Positions 1 to 6,721 of a DNA stretch of 8,730 nucleotides are shown here, one piece after another (position 1 is the stretch's first letter; every line of letters starts with the position of its first letter). The notes under the pieces were generated by a model. The model was not told the DNA's origin. It made no database searches and saw only the letters and a list, made by a program, of their open reading frames with translations. The stretch lies in assembly GCA_030596185.1 (NCBI GenBank), contig JAUVKP010000025.1, positions 1 to 8,730 of the forward strand, given 5' to 3'. Both the position numbers and the translations under genes were made by a program. Origin of the DNA: Fidelibacterota bacterium (GTDB lineage: Bacteria; Fidelibacterota; Fidelibacteria; Fidelibacterales; Fidelibacteraceae).

Positions 1-1014
1 TGAGTCAGCAAGAATAAGCACATCTAAACCCATTTGGCGATAGTATTCACCCAATGTTGTTGCAGTGTAAACCGAAGCTTCACGAGCCGCAACCGGCATT
101 GATGAGGTATTACAAATAATAATAGTTCGTTCCATTAATGAACGCCCCGTTTTGGGATCGATCAATTCGGGAAATTCACGAAGTGTTTCCACAACTTCAC
201 CGGCACGTTCACCGCAAGCTGCGATGATTACAATATCCACATCGGCATAACGGGACGTCAACTGTTGAAGCACTGTTTTACCTGCTCCAAATGGACCGGG
301 AATACAATATGTTCCACCTTTGCAAACAGGGAAAAATGTATCAACGATGCGAATTTTGGTTACCATAGGTTCCGATGGAACCTTCTTTTCGTTGTAAGCG
401 GTAATTGGGATTTTTACCGGCCAGTCAAAAGTCATAGTTACCTTGACCTCTTTACCTTTAGCATCTTTGATAACACTAATGGTTTCAGTTAGATCATAAT
501 CGCCTTCTTTAACAACAGACACGACGGTGTATTCACCTTCAAAATCAAAAGGAACCATGATCTTGTGCTGAAAAATACCTTCAGGTACTGCACCCAGAGG
601 TGAGCCTTTATAAACCGTATCGCCAACTTTGGCTGTGGGCGTAAAATGCCATTTTTTCTTTGTATCGATAGGATCAAGAACCACACCACGCGGAAGAAAG
701 AAACCATGCGCTTCAGCCAATGCGGGTAAAGGATTCTGCAATCCGTCATATACTTGCGATAGAATACCGGGACCTAATTTCACTGAAAGTAATTCACCGG
801 AAAATTCAACTTCATCACCAACTTTCAAACCTTTTGTGATCTCATAAACCTGCATAAAAGCAGTATTGTTAGTGATCTTGATCACTTCTGATTTTAATCG
901 TTCATCATTAATAAGCACATATCCAACTTCATTTTGGATAACGCTATCCTCAAATGCAACTTCGATCATATTACCGTTGATCGCTGTGATATGTCCTATT
1001 TTTTTATCGGCCAT
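1..1014 (-). CDS. atpA: V-type ATP synthase subunit A, partial (C-terminus beyond left edge)
   Basis: This is the catalytic nucleotide-binding subunit of a bacterial V/A-type ATPase, which couples ATP hydrolysis or synthesis to H+ or Na+ movement across the inner membrane. The first 338 codons are visible and the reading frame stays open to base 1; family members are usually about 580-600 residues, so roughly 40% is missing. The N-terminal beta-barrel region (about 1-75) is followed by the A-type-specific bulge domain. The Walker A loop GPFGAGKT lies at 240-247 and CGERAGE at 267-273. The run ICNTSSMPVAARE and then GLDVLILADS closes the visible part, the last matching the Walker B region. GERAGE, rather than the archaeal or eukaryotic GERGNE, is typical of Chlamydia- and Bacteroidota-type enzymes as I recall them. 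GGAG at 1020-1023 sits 5 nt before the ATG. It follows the DUF2764-like gene by 26 bp, evidently in one operon with subunit E. Confidence 0.97.
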   Translation of the reverse strand, partial: MADKKIGHITAINGNMIEVAFEDSVIQNEVGYVLINDERLKSEVIKITNNTAFMQVYEITKGLKVGDEVEFSGELLSVKLGPGILSQVYDGLQNPLPALAEAHGFFLPRGVVLDPIDTKKKWHFTPTAKVGDTVYKGSPLGAVPEGIFQHKIMVPFDFEGEYTVVSVVKEGDYDLTETISVIKDAKGKEVKVTMTFDWPVKIPITAYNEKKVPSEPMVTKIRIVDTFFPVCKGGTYCIPGPFGAGKTVLQQLTSRYADVDIVIIAACGERAGEVVETLREFPELIDPKTGRSLMERTIIICNTSSMPVAAREASVYTATTLGEYYRQMGLDVLILADS

Positions 1015-1040
1015 TTGAACTCCATTTTCTCTGGAAGACA

Positions 1041-1559
1041 TCATGAAGATGCTTCATCTGTATTTTCTAAGTTTTGTTTTATCAATTTCTCAAAGGCTTC
1101 CTCGCCAAGTTCTTTTTTGAAGCTCGCTACCCGCTGCAAAAGTTGCAATTTAAGGTAGTAAAGAACAAAAAAGTCAGAATCGGAATAATGTCCAAATTCG
1201 CGTTCTTCCAACCAATCCCATCGATATTTCATGAGTTTTAATTCTATATCAAGGGGATTACCGTCCTTGATCAACTGCATGGGAAGATGAAGAAATTTAT
1301 ATTCGTAACCTTCCTTGGCAGCACGACGATATTCCGCCAACTCTGTTCTCACTTCATTCTCAAAAAGAAGAAAATCATTATACAACCCCGATTTATTTTG
1401 AGCTTCATAACGATTTACGAATGTTTCAGATAAACTGGCGTAGTCAGCCGGTGTCATCCATTTTTCCGCTTCTTCAAGAAAGTTCTCTTCTGATATCAAT
1501 TGCTCTGAGTCCCATTTTAATCCGGGCATTTCAGCTGCAAAATATATGTATTTATCCAT
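1041..1559 (-). CDS. DUF2764-family V-ATPase-associated protein
   Basis: A 172-residue acidic protein lying between V-type ATPase subunits E and A. I recognise it mainly from this position and from the N-terminus (YIYFAAEMPGLKWDSEQLIS), which resembles DUF2764 proteins. That family is found at the same place in V-ATPase operons of Chlamydia and Bacteroidota. Its biochemical role is unknown to me; an accessory, assembly or peripheral-stalk role is a guess from context. It has no signal peptide or membrane segment, and its secondary structure looks mostly helical, with many Glu/Lys and aromatic residues. Chlamydial DUF2764 proteins that I remember are longer (about 260 residues), so this may be a short form. 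The start ATG lies 14 bp after the subunit E stop. No strong Shine-Dalgarno is visible (only GAG about 10 nt upstream), which suggests translational coupling to atpE. Confidence 0.75.
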   Translation of the reverse strand: MDKYIYFAAEMPGLKWDSEQLISEENFLEEAEKWMTPADYASLSETFVNRYEAQNKSGLYNDFLLFENEVRTELAEYRRAAKEGYEYKFLHLPMQLIKDGNPLDIELKLMKYRWDWLEEREFGHYSDSDFFVLYYLKLQLLQRVASFKKELGEEAFEKLIKQNLENTDEASS

Positions 1560-1573
1560 TAGATGATAACTCG

Positions 1574-2164
1574 TTACTTAAGGATCTCAGCCAATTTCGG
1601 ATTTAGAAATATCCTAAGAGCTTCCAGAATACTTTCATCGGTAAAATCATAAAAGAGGTTATCCCCCTTCTTGCCAATGCGGAATCCCTTACTGATCTTT
1701 CTATCCAATTTGACTTCTATTGTACTCTTCACGCTGTTACCCAACGCGCTTTTCAATTCTGCCATAAGTGCATCAACATTCATACCATTTACAAGAACTT
1801 CGACATCACCGTCTTTTGCCCATACACCGGCAATCTTTACGATAAGGTCTTTTAGAAAATCCTGATTCATGGTTTTATCTATATCCGTAAGTAATGCTTG
1901 TTCAAGAATAGCTGTGATCTTTTCTTTTAATACAAGAACAGTATCTCGTGCCGCTTGCTTGATGGCAATCTCTGCATTTTTCTGATATGATTTTGCTTCG
2001 GATTCAGCATTTTTCTCGTACTGAGCAGCTTTATCTTTAGCTTTTTTAATGATCTCGTCAGCGTCTTTGTTAGCAGTAGCAATGATCTCTTCCGCTTGTT
2101 TTTTCGCTGCATCAACCCCATCAGCTTTAATTTTTTCTATCAGGCTGTCAAGTTTGACGTTCAT
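1574..2164 (-). CDS. atpE: V-type ATP synthase subunit E
   Basis: This is the peripheral-stalk (stator) subunit that links the catalytic A/B head to the membrane sector. At 196 residues it is normal length for the family. The N-terminal half (about 1-90) is a long, charged, Ala/Lys/Glu-rich helix with coiled-coil character (DSLIEKIKADGVDAAKKQAE, then repeated KKAKDKA- and KNAE-type segments). The C-terminal half is a mixed alpha/beta globular domain with GFRIGKKGDNLFYDFTDESI at about 161-180, the characteristic end of this family. The start is set by an AGGAG five nt before the ATG, and this site overlaps the TAG stop of the upstream bactofilin gene (TAGGAG). ATPase and bactofilin translation are therefore physically linked. 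It is followed by the DUF2764-like gene and subunit A, the order seen in Chlamydia-like V-ATPase operons. Confidence 0.93.
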   Translation of the reverse strand: MNVKLDSLIEKIKADGVDAAKKQAEEIIATANKDADEIIKKAKDKAAQYEKNAESEAKSYQKNAEIAIKQAARDTVLVLKEKITAILEQALLTDIDKTMNQDFLKDLIVKIAGVWAKDGDVEVLVNGMNVDALMAELKSALGNSVKSTIEVKLDRKISKGFRIGKKGDNLFYDFTDESILEALRIFLNPKLAEILK

Positions 2165-2172
2165 TCTAACTC

Positions 2173-2547
2173 CTATTCTGATTCATTTATTGATTCAATG
2201 ATCTTATTTGCTTTCTTTTCCGTTACTTGCATCTTGCCTGAGATCTGAGCGCCTTCTTCAACGACCAGTTTCTTAGTCACAAGTTCACCGGAAAATTCAG
2301 ATTTTATGCCCAGGACAATTTTATCATCTGCATAAATCCCTTTTGTTACACGTCCATTCAAATGAACTTCTTTTGCACGGATGTTTCCATCCACCAGTCC
2401 ACCCTCGGGAATACGTACAGTACCTTTCGCATCAATATTGCTTTTAATGGTACCACCGATAATAATATCGCCGTTAACATGAACAGGTCCGTCTATGACC
2501 GTGGTAGTTCCAATAATGGTGTAGGAGGGTTTTTCTTTTGTTTGCAT
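2173..2547 (-). CDS. bactofilin (polymer-forming cytoskeletal protein)
   Basis: A 124-residue bactofilin, a family of small beta-helical proteins that polymerise without nucleotide. They act as scaffolds for peptidoglycan enzymes, cell curvature or chromosome positioning. The core (about 8-110) shows the short repeating beta-strand pattern with glycine turns (TTVIDGPVHVNGDIIIGGTI, then VDGNIRAKEVHLNGRVTKG). Short polar tails flank it at both ends, the N-tail being MQTKEKPSY. I chose the ATG at 2547 over the in-frame TTG at 2562 because a GAGGA (2556-2560) lies 8 nt upstream of that ATG; the TTG start would place this ribosome site inside the gene. The gene follows the M23 peptidase by 11 bp and its RBS overlaps the peptidase TGA stop. 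Bactofilin-M23 pairs are known from Helicobacter (CcmA with Csd1) and other bacteria, so a joint role in cell-wall shaping is a reasonable inference. Confidence 0.93.
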   Translation of the reverse strand: MQTKEKPSYTIIGTTTVIDGPVHVNGDIIIGGTIKSNIDAKGTVRIPEGGLVDGNIRAKEVHLNGRVTKGIYADDKIVLGIKSEFSGELVTKKLVVEEGAQISGKMQVTEKKANKIIESINESE

Positions 2548-2555
2548 GATATTGT

Positions 2556-2560
2556 TCCTC
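2556..2560 (-). promoter_or_regulatory. ribosome binding site deciding the bactofilin start
   Basis: GAGGA on the minus strand, 8 nt before the ATG at 2547 and overlapping the TGA stop of the M23 gene. It supports the ATG over the upstream TTG and suggests coupling with the peptidase. Confidence 0.7.
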
Positions 2561-3311
2561 AATTTTTGTTCTTGTACTCAGGTATGACTGTTTGGGGGTC
2601 TAAAGCAAGTCCGTGATGCCAGATTTCAAAGTGAAGATGTGGACCCATACTGTAGCCCGTTTCACCCAATAAAGCGATGAGTTCGCCTTTCTTTACCCTC
2701 TGTCTTTCCTGAACATTCAAGCGGTCGTTATGACCATAAACGCTAATATAGTCATCAGCATGTGAAATGACAACCATATTTCCCAATTCAGGTGTCCAGC
2801 CTGCAAACACGACCATACCGGCTGCAGAAGCAAGAACGGGGTCACCGATCTTCCCCCCAATATCAATGCCGTAATGTTTACGCGGACCGCTCATGAATTT
2901 CTTTGTTATCAATCCTTGTGCAGGAGCTATTTCAGGTTGCCCGGACAAGAATTGTCCATTATCTTGTTCCTTGCTAGCTTCAATTAAGGCCGAATAATCT
3001 GCTGATGATCCGGATGTCAATTCCAAACCAAGCAATTCACGCATGTAGGTGTTAAATTGCTTCATTTCATTCACATCTTCCAACAATTGACGTAATTGTG
3101 CTTCCTGAGTTTTATAAGTATTGATCTTATCTTTATAATCAACATATTTATTTGCGCGGGGGATTAAAATAGCAAAAGATAGAATTAACAATAAAAGACA
3201 TGTTGAAAAAACGATCTTAATAAACGTATATAAACGATGATGAAGGGTAAGAGTTTTTTGTCTACCCTGTTTACGGGGAACATAGATAAATGTAACCTTA
3301 TCTGTTTTCAT
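2559..3311 (-). CDS. membrane-anchored M23 (LytM-type) peptidase
   Basis: A 250-residue zinc peptidase-like protein expected to cut peptide cross-links of peptidoglycan in the periplasm. A basic N-terminus of about 30 residues precedes one membrane helix (about 31-50, IKIVFSTCLLLLILSFAILI), giving an N-in, C-out topology. A short helical or coiled-coil linker follows (about 56-95), then a Ser/Gly-rich stretch. The M23 domain spans about 130-245. Its zinc-site residues are all present: H146 and D150 in HYGID, GHN with H194, and HLHFE with H225 and H227. It is therefore predicted to be active, unlike degenerate LytM activators such as EnvC and NlpD. The ATG lies inside the end of parB (14-bp overlap) with only a weak GGAA upstream, so coupled translation is likely. 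It precedes the bactofilin, its likely functional partner. Confidence 0.93.
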   Translation of the reverse strand: MKTDKVTFIYVPRKQGRQKTLTLHHRLYTFIKIVFSTCLLLLILSFAILIPRANKYVDYKDKINTYKTQEAQLRQLLEDVNEMKQFNTYMRELLGLELTSGSSADYSALIEASKEQDNGQFLSGQPEIAPAQGLITKKFMSGPRKHYGIDIGGKIGDPVLASAAGMVVFAGWTPELGNMVVISHADDYISVYGHNDRLNVQERQRVKKGELIALLGETGYSMGPHLHFEIWHHGLALDPQTVIPEYKNKN

Positions 3312-4182
3312 GAGTTCCGGATTCCACGAGATCCAGGATACGCTCCAAGTCCTCTGTGGAATAGTATGTGACTTCTATGGTACCACCGGGTTTACGGTGT
3401 TTGATTCTAACTTTTGTGCCTAATGACTGCTGCAGTGTACTTTCAAGTTTCAATACAGCGGGATCCTTTTTAACGAAAGCGGGAGATTTGCTTGCTTTAA
3501 AACCTTCATCAAGGCTTTTCCGGGTCAGTTTTTCCGCATCGCGGACACTTAAACCTTTATTTACAACTTGCTGCCAGACCCGGATCATTGCCGGAGCATT
3601 ATCTGCTGCAAGAATAGCACGAGCATGGCCTGAACTTATCTTATTTTGGATCAGACTTTCTCTGATCTCCTGAGGAAGTTTTAATAAACGTAGACTATTT
3701 GTAATGGTACTTCGTTTTTTTCCTATACGTTCCGCAACAATTTCCTGAGACAAACCATAACGTTCGATGAGTGCCCGGTAAGCTAATGCTTCTTCAATAG
3801 GATTCAGATTTTCGCGTTGAACATTTTCGATCAAGGCCAATTCCATCAATTCTTCATCGCTTTCCACAGTACGAAAATATGTGGGAATGGTCTCCATACC
3901 GAGTTGCTTGCAGGCACGTAAACGGCGCTCACCGGCGACCAAAATATAATCACTCCCCTGTTTGGTCACAGTTACCGGAGTGATCAGACCGCTTTCTCGA
4001 ATAGATTGAGTAAGTTCTTTTAGTTCTTCAGGAGCAAAATCCCGTCTAGGCTGATAAGGATTAGGTTTGATATCGTGGATGCTGATCTCTTTGACCGGGC
4101 TATTAAGGGCTTCCCTATCTTCTGTTTGGAAAGTTGGGATAAGAACATCTAATCCACGACCAAGTGATTTATTTTTTACCAT
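3298..4182 (-). CDS. parB: chromosome partitioning protein ParB
   Basis: A CTP-dependent DNA-sliding clamp that loads at parS and works with ParA in origin segregation. It is 294 residues, typical of chromosomal ParB/Spo0J. The N-terminal KSLGRGLDVLIP is the classical ParB start. The ParB/Srx fold carries NPYQPRR (41-47), the CTP-binding motif GERRLRA (84-90) and ENVQRENLNP (119-128). A helix-turn-helix follows at about 144-166 (LSQEIVAERIGKKRSTITNS). The C-terminal dimerisation region (about 250-290) includes IKHRKPGGTIEVTYY. I set the start at the ATG (4182) rather than the TTG one codon earlier: GAGGAG at 4190-4195 is 7 nt from the ATG but only 4 from the TTG. It overlaps parA by 14 bp and the M23 gene by 14 bp, so the three form a tight operon. 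Confidence 0.97.
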   Translation of the reverse strand: MVKNKSLGRGLDVLIPTFQTEDREALNSPVKEISIHDIKPNPYQPRRDFAPEELKELTQSIRESGLITPVTVTKQGSDYILVAGERRLRACKQLGMETIPTYFRTVESDEELMELALIENVQRENLNPIEEALAYRALIERYGLSQEIVAERIGKKRSTITNSLRLLKLPQEIRESLIQNKISSGHARAILAADNAPAMIRVWQQVVNKGLSVRDAEKLTRKSLDEGFKASKSPAFVKKDPAVLKLESTLQQSLGTKVRIKHRKPGGTIEVTYYSTEDLERILDLVESGTHENR

Positions 4183-4933
4183 CAATAAACTCCTCAGCCA
4201 ATTTCATATAGTTCATGGCACCCGATGAATGTATGTCAAATGAAATAATTGGCTGTCCGTAACTCGGTGCTTCGCCTAGGCGTACATTACGGGAAATAAT
4301 GGTTTTATATACTTTGTCACCAAAATACTTACGGACTTCTTCCTCTACCATTTTGCTAAGATTTAGGCGGGAATCGTACATGGTAAGAATAATGCCTTCA
4401 AGGTCAAGCTGAGGATTCAGGTTTTTCTGAATAAGACGAATAGTATTTAACAATTGAGTCAAACCTTCCAATGCAAAATACTCGCATTGAATGGGGATCA
4501 GAACGGAATCACCGGCTGTAAAGCTATTTACAGTCAAGAGGTTTAGTGAGGGTGGACAATCTATAAAAATAAAATCGTATTCTTTTCTAGCATTTTTAAT
4601 CACTTTGCGCAAGCGAGTTTCACGGGACATCATATTGACCATTTCAATTTCTGCCCCAACAAGATCCTGACTGGCGGGAAGAATATCAAGGTACTCTAAA
4701 AAGGTTTTATGAATAGCTTCTTTATACGGAATCCTCTCAAGCAAGACATCATAGATGGTCTTATCAATATTTGCAATATCCAAACCTAAACCTGAGGAAG
4801 CATTTGCCTGAGGATCAATATCAATAATAAGAATTCTTTTTTCCATCACAGCCAGTGATGAAGCCAGGTTAATGGCAGTCGTGGTCTTACCCACTCCCCC
4901 CTTTTGATTTGCTATAACAACTATTTTTCCCAT
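4169..4933 (-). CDS. parA: chromosome partitioning ATPase ParA (Soj-like)
   Basis: A 254-residue P-loop ATPase that dimerises on DNA and is stimulated by ParB to move the origin region. The deviant Walker A KGGVGKTT is at 11-18 (signature lysine K11), the Walker A' region IDIDPQANASSGLG at 37-50 contains D40, and Walker B FIFIDCPP at 121-128 contains D125. The SRNVRLGEAPSYGQPI segment typical of Soj/ParA is near the C-terminus. There is no N-terminal helix-turn-helix, so this is the short chromosomal type rather than a plasmid type Ia ParA. The ATG is at 4933; upstream GGAAAT gives only a weak ribosome site. The 68-bp gap before it is the widest in the gene block, and a candidate promoter lies there. 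It is followed by parB with a 14-bp overlap. Confidence 0.97.
   Translation of the reverse strand: MGKIVVIANQKGGVGKTTTAINLASSLAVMEKRILIIDIDPQANASSGLGLDIANIDKTIYDVLLERIPYKEAIHKTFLEYLDILPASQDLVGAEIEMVNMMSRETRLRKVIKNARKEYDFIFIDCPPSLNLLTVNSFTAGDSVLIPIQCEYFALEGLTQLLNTIRLIQKNLNPQLDLEGIILTMYDSRLNLSKMVEEEVRKYFGDKVYKTIISRNVRLGEAPSYGQPIISFDIHSSGAMNYMKLAEEFIDGKK
4190..4195 (-). promoter_or_regulatory. ribosome binding site deciding the parB start
   Basis: GAGGAG on the minus strand inside the last codons of parA. It lies 7 nt before the ATG at 4182 and 4 nt before the adjacent TTG, which favours ATG initiation. Confidence 0.7.
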
Positions 4934-4958
4934 ATTTCCATTCTTTTATGCATCGTGA

Positions 4959-4987
4959 AATATAAACGAAATTGCATTATCATACAA
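4959..4987 (-). promoter_or_regulatory. candidate sigma70-type promoter for parA and downstream genes
   Basis: Read on the minus strand, TTGTAT (4982-4987) is followed after 17 nt by TATATT (4959-4964), about 25 bp before the parA ATG. The -10 matches TATAAT at 5 of 6 positions; the -35 matches only TTG. The element sits in the single 68-bp intergenic gap (4934-5001) of the gene block, where a promoter for parAB-M23-bactofilin-ATPase would be expected. The region is AT-rich, so a chance match is possible. A half-parS-like TTTCACG overlaps the -10 (4954-4960). If the organism uses a Bacteroidota-like sigma factor, this consensus would not apply. Confidence 0.35.
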
Positions 4988-5001
4988 TACAATTCCAAAT
5001 A

Positions 5002-5322
5002 TCAAGCATCAATCTTGATAAAATGATATGCCGGCTTTTCATAAGGGTGTGCTTGCAGAAATGCTTCCTTTACGGCTTGTAAATTTTCTTCCTCAATAAT
5101 ACACTCGACCTTGATCTCTGTAATCTTCGTATCTTCATTTTGCCTGCCGATGTATGGATTACTGTTTTCCAGGGGGCGAAATCGCCCGTTCCCCGAAGTG
5201 GTCCATGCACAGCGGTCATAATCCTTATACTTCCCGGCACCGGCTGCAAAAATGGCTTCCAGAACAGATTCGAGATCCTCTTCAGGAACATAGAAAGACA
5301 ATAAGTAGCGTTTGTCAGACAT
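5002..5322 (-). CDS. small NIF3/CutA-like (YqfO C-terminal type) protein
   Basis: A 106-residue soluble protein resembling the stand-alone small family often annotated as NGG1p-interacting factor NIF3. Its fold is that of the CutA-like domain inserted in NIF3/YqfO proteins. Recognisable blocks are AGAGKYKDYDRCAW (27-40), GRFRPLENSNPYIG (46-59) and AHPYEKPAY (91-99). The exact function is not established as far as I know; metal-related and regulatory roles have been suggested for relatives. The full NIF3 metal-binding domains are absent. I chose the ATG at 5322 over the upstream in-frame TTG (5337) because GGAG (5332-5335) lies 9 nt before the ATG and the N-terminus MSDKRYLLSFYVPE aligns with family starts as I remember them. 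The gene overlaps the end of lpdA by 8 bp, so the two are co-transcribed. Confidence 0.85.
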   Translation of the reverse strand: MSDKRYLLSFYVPEEDLESVLEAIFAAGAGKYKDYDRCAWTTSGNGRFRPLENSNPYIGRQNEDTKITEIKVECIIEEENLQAVKEAFLQAHPYEKPAYHFIKIDA

Positions 5323-6706
5323 GAATTGCTTCTCCAAGAGCGTTTTCTGCCGTTTCCATGATCAATTCGGAGAGGGTTGGATGTGCATGAATGGTTTCAG
5401 CCAATTCATATACTGACATTCCCTGTGTAACTGCCAGAGTCAATTCTGCAATTAATTCTGTGGCTTCTGCACCAATGCAATGAGCTCCGAGGATATTTTT
5501 TGTTTTACTATCTACAATAAGTTTCATAAATCCATCAATATGACCACTGGCAACCGCTTTCCCAATTGCCCGATAATGTACTTTTGATACTTCATAATCC
5601 ATATCAGCTTCAAGGACATCTTGTTCGCGCAATCCCACGGAAGCGACTTGAGGTTCACAATAAGTACAGCCGGGGATATGATTCTTATTTAATGGCTTCA
5701 CGTCCTTACCTTGAATATGATCAATGACGATCAGGCCCTCTTTGCTTGCCTTATGAGCTAAGCAAGGTGTACCGGCTACATCTCCGATAGCATAAATACC
5801 CTTAATATTTGTCTCTTGGTTCTCGTTTATTTCAATAAACCCTCTTTCGGTTTTCACACCCGCTGTCTCAAGTCCAATATCCTCTGAATTTGGCATTACA
5901 CCTACAGCAGAAAGCAGCATATCAACTTTTAATTCGCTCTCCCCTTTGGGTCCTTCCAGACTCAGTGTAATACCTTCGTTACCCTTTTCCATTTTCATGA
6001 CTTTGGTCGAGATAAGGGCTTTGATCTTTTGTTTTTTGAATTGTTTGTGCAATTCCTTAGATATCTCGGCATCTTCATTAGGCAAAAGTGAATCAAGTGC
6101 TTCTATGACGGTAACATTGACTCCCAAATGTTTGTAAATATATGCAAATTCAATACCTATTGCACCCGCCCCCATCACCGCCATGGAACCGGGGAGTTTA
6201 TCCATTTCCAGCGCTTCGCGGCTACTGATCACATCTTTGCCATCAATCGGTATATGTGGTAATGCTTTAGACCTTGCCCCGGTAGCTATAATAATATGTG
6301 TCGCTTTAATCATTTCACGACTTTGGTCATATTTCTCTATAATTATTTGTGAGTTTCCATCAAGCCGTGCATAGCCTTCAATAACGGTAACGCCATGCTT
6401 TTTAAGTAAAAATGCAACGCCCTTAGTTAAGCGATCGGCCACCGCTCGCGAACGTGCAACGATCCTGGGCATATTTACTCTAAAACCATCTACCTCTATT
6501 CCCAGTTCCTCGGCGGAACTAATATCACGCAGAGCGTTAACAGAACGAATAATTGCCTTGGTAGGAATACAGCCCCAATTAAGACATATACCCCCAATGT
6601 GTTCCTTTTCAATTATGACCGTATTTAAACCACGCTGAGCTCCGCGAATAGCAGCAACATAACCACCCGGACCGGATCCGATAACGGCAAGATCAAATTT
6701 ATTCAT
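5315..6706 (-). CDS. lpdA: dihydrolipoyl dehydrogenase (E3)
   Basis: A flavoenzyme that reoxidises dihydrolipoamide with NAD+, serving 2-oxoacid dehydrogenase complexes or the glycine cleavage system. It is 463 residues, the usual length. The FAD-binding GSGPGG is at 10-15 and the redox disulfide is in GGICLNWGCIPTK (C41 and C46). ATGAR lies at 141-145, the NAD-binding GAGAIG at 179-184, and the second FAD motif in GIYAIGDVAG (D309). The C-terminal catalytic dyad is in HAHPTLSE (H442, E447). All key residues are present, so it should be active. No E1, E2, lipoyl-protein or glycine-cleavage gene is in the window, so the partner complex is unknown. The ATG at 6706 follows the upstream gene by 15 bp; AGGAG (6718-6722) overlaps that gene's TAA stop, with a rather long 11-nt spacer. 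The 3' end overlaps the NIF3-like gene by 8 bp. Confidence 0.97.
   Translation of the reverse strand: MNKFDLAVIGSGPGGYVAAIRGAQRGLNTVIIEKEHIGGICLNWGCIPTKAIIRSVNALRDISSAEELGIEVDGFRVNMPRIVARSRAVADRLTKGVAFLLKKHGVTVIEGYARLDGNSQIIIEKYDQSREMIKATHIIIATGARSKALPHIPIDGKDVISSREALEMDKLPGSMAVMGAGAIGIEFAYIYKHLGVNVTVIEALDSLLPNEDAEISKELHKQFKKQKIKALISTKVMKMEKGNEGITLSLEGPKGESELKVDMLLSAVGVMPNSEDIGLETAGVKTERGFIEINENQETNIKGIYAIGDVAGTPCLAHKASKEGLIVIDHIQGKDVKPLNKNHIPGCTYCEPQVASVGLREQDVLEADMDYEVSKVHYRAIGKAVASGHIDGFMKLIVDSKTKNILGAHCIGAEATELIAELTLAVTQGMSVYELAETIHAHPTLSELIMETAENALGEAIHV
5332..5335 (-). promoter_or_regulatory. ribosome binding site deciding the NIF3-like gene start
   Basis: GGAG on the minus strand within the last codons of lpdA, 9 nt before the ATG at 5322. 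It would lie inside the gene if the upstream TTG were used. Confidence 0.6.
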
Positions 6707-6721
6707 CGTGTAATTAACTCC

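Noticed and set aside
265..1158. Several plus-strand open frames of 70-75 codons and a minus-strand frame at 489-749
   Set aside because: They are out-of-frame readings of atpA and the DUF2764-like gene, with low-complexity or atypical composition and no family signature.
2548..2562. TTG start for the bactofilin, adding five residues
   Set aside because: The GAGGA ribosome site falls inside this extension and fits the ATG at 2547 much better.
3368..3673. 101-codon open frame on the plus strand
   Set aside because: It lies wholly opposite parB, whose motifs are unmistakable. There is no ribosome site or recognisable protein pattern.
4616..4631. parS-like sequence inside parA (AGTTTCACGGGACATC)
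   Set aside because: It matches the parS consensus at only about 11 of 16 positions, with one good half. Functional sites usually match 14 or more, and it lies in conserved coding sequence.
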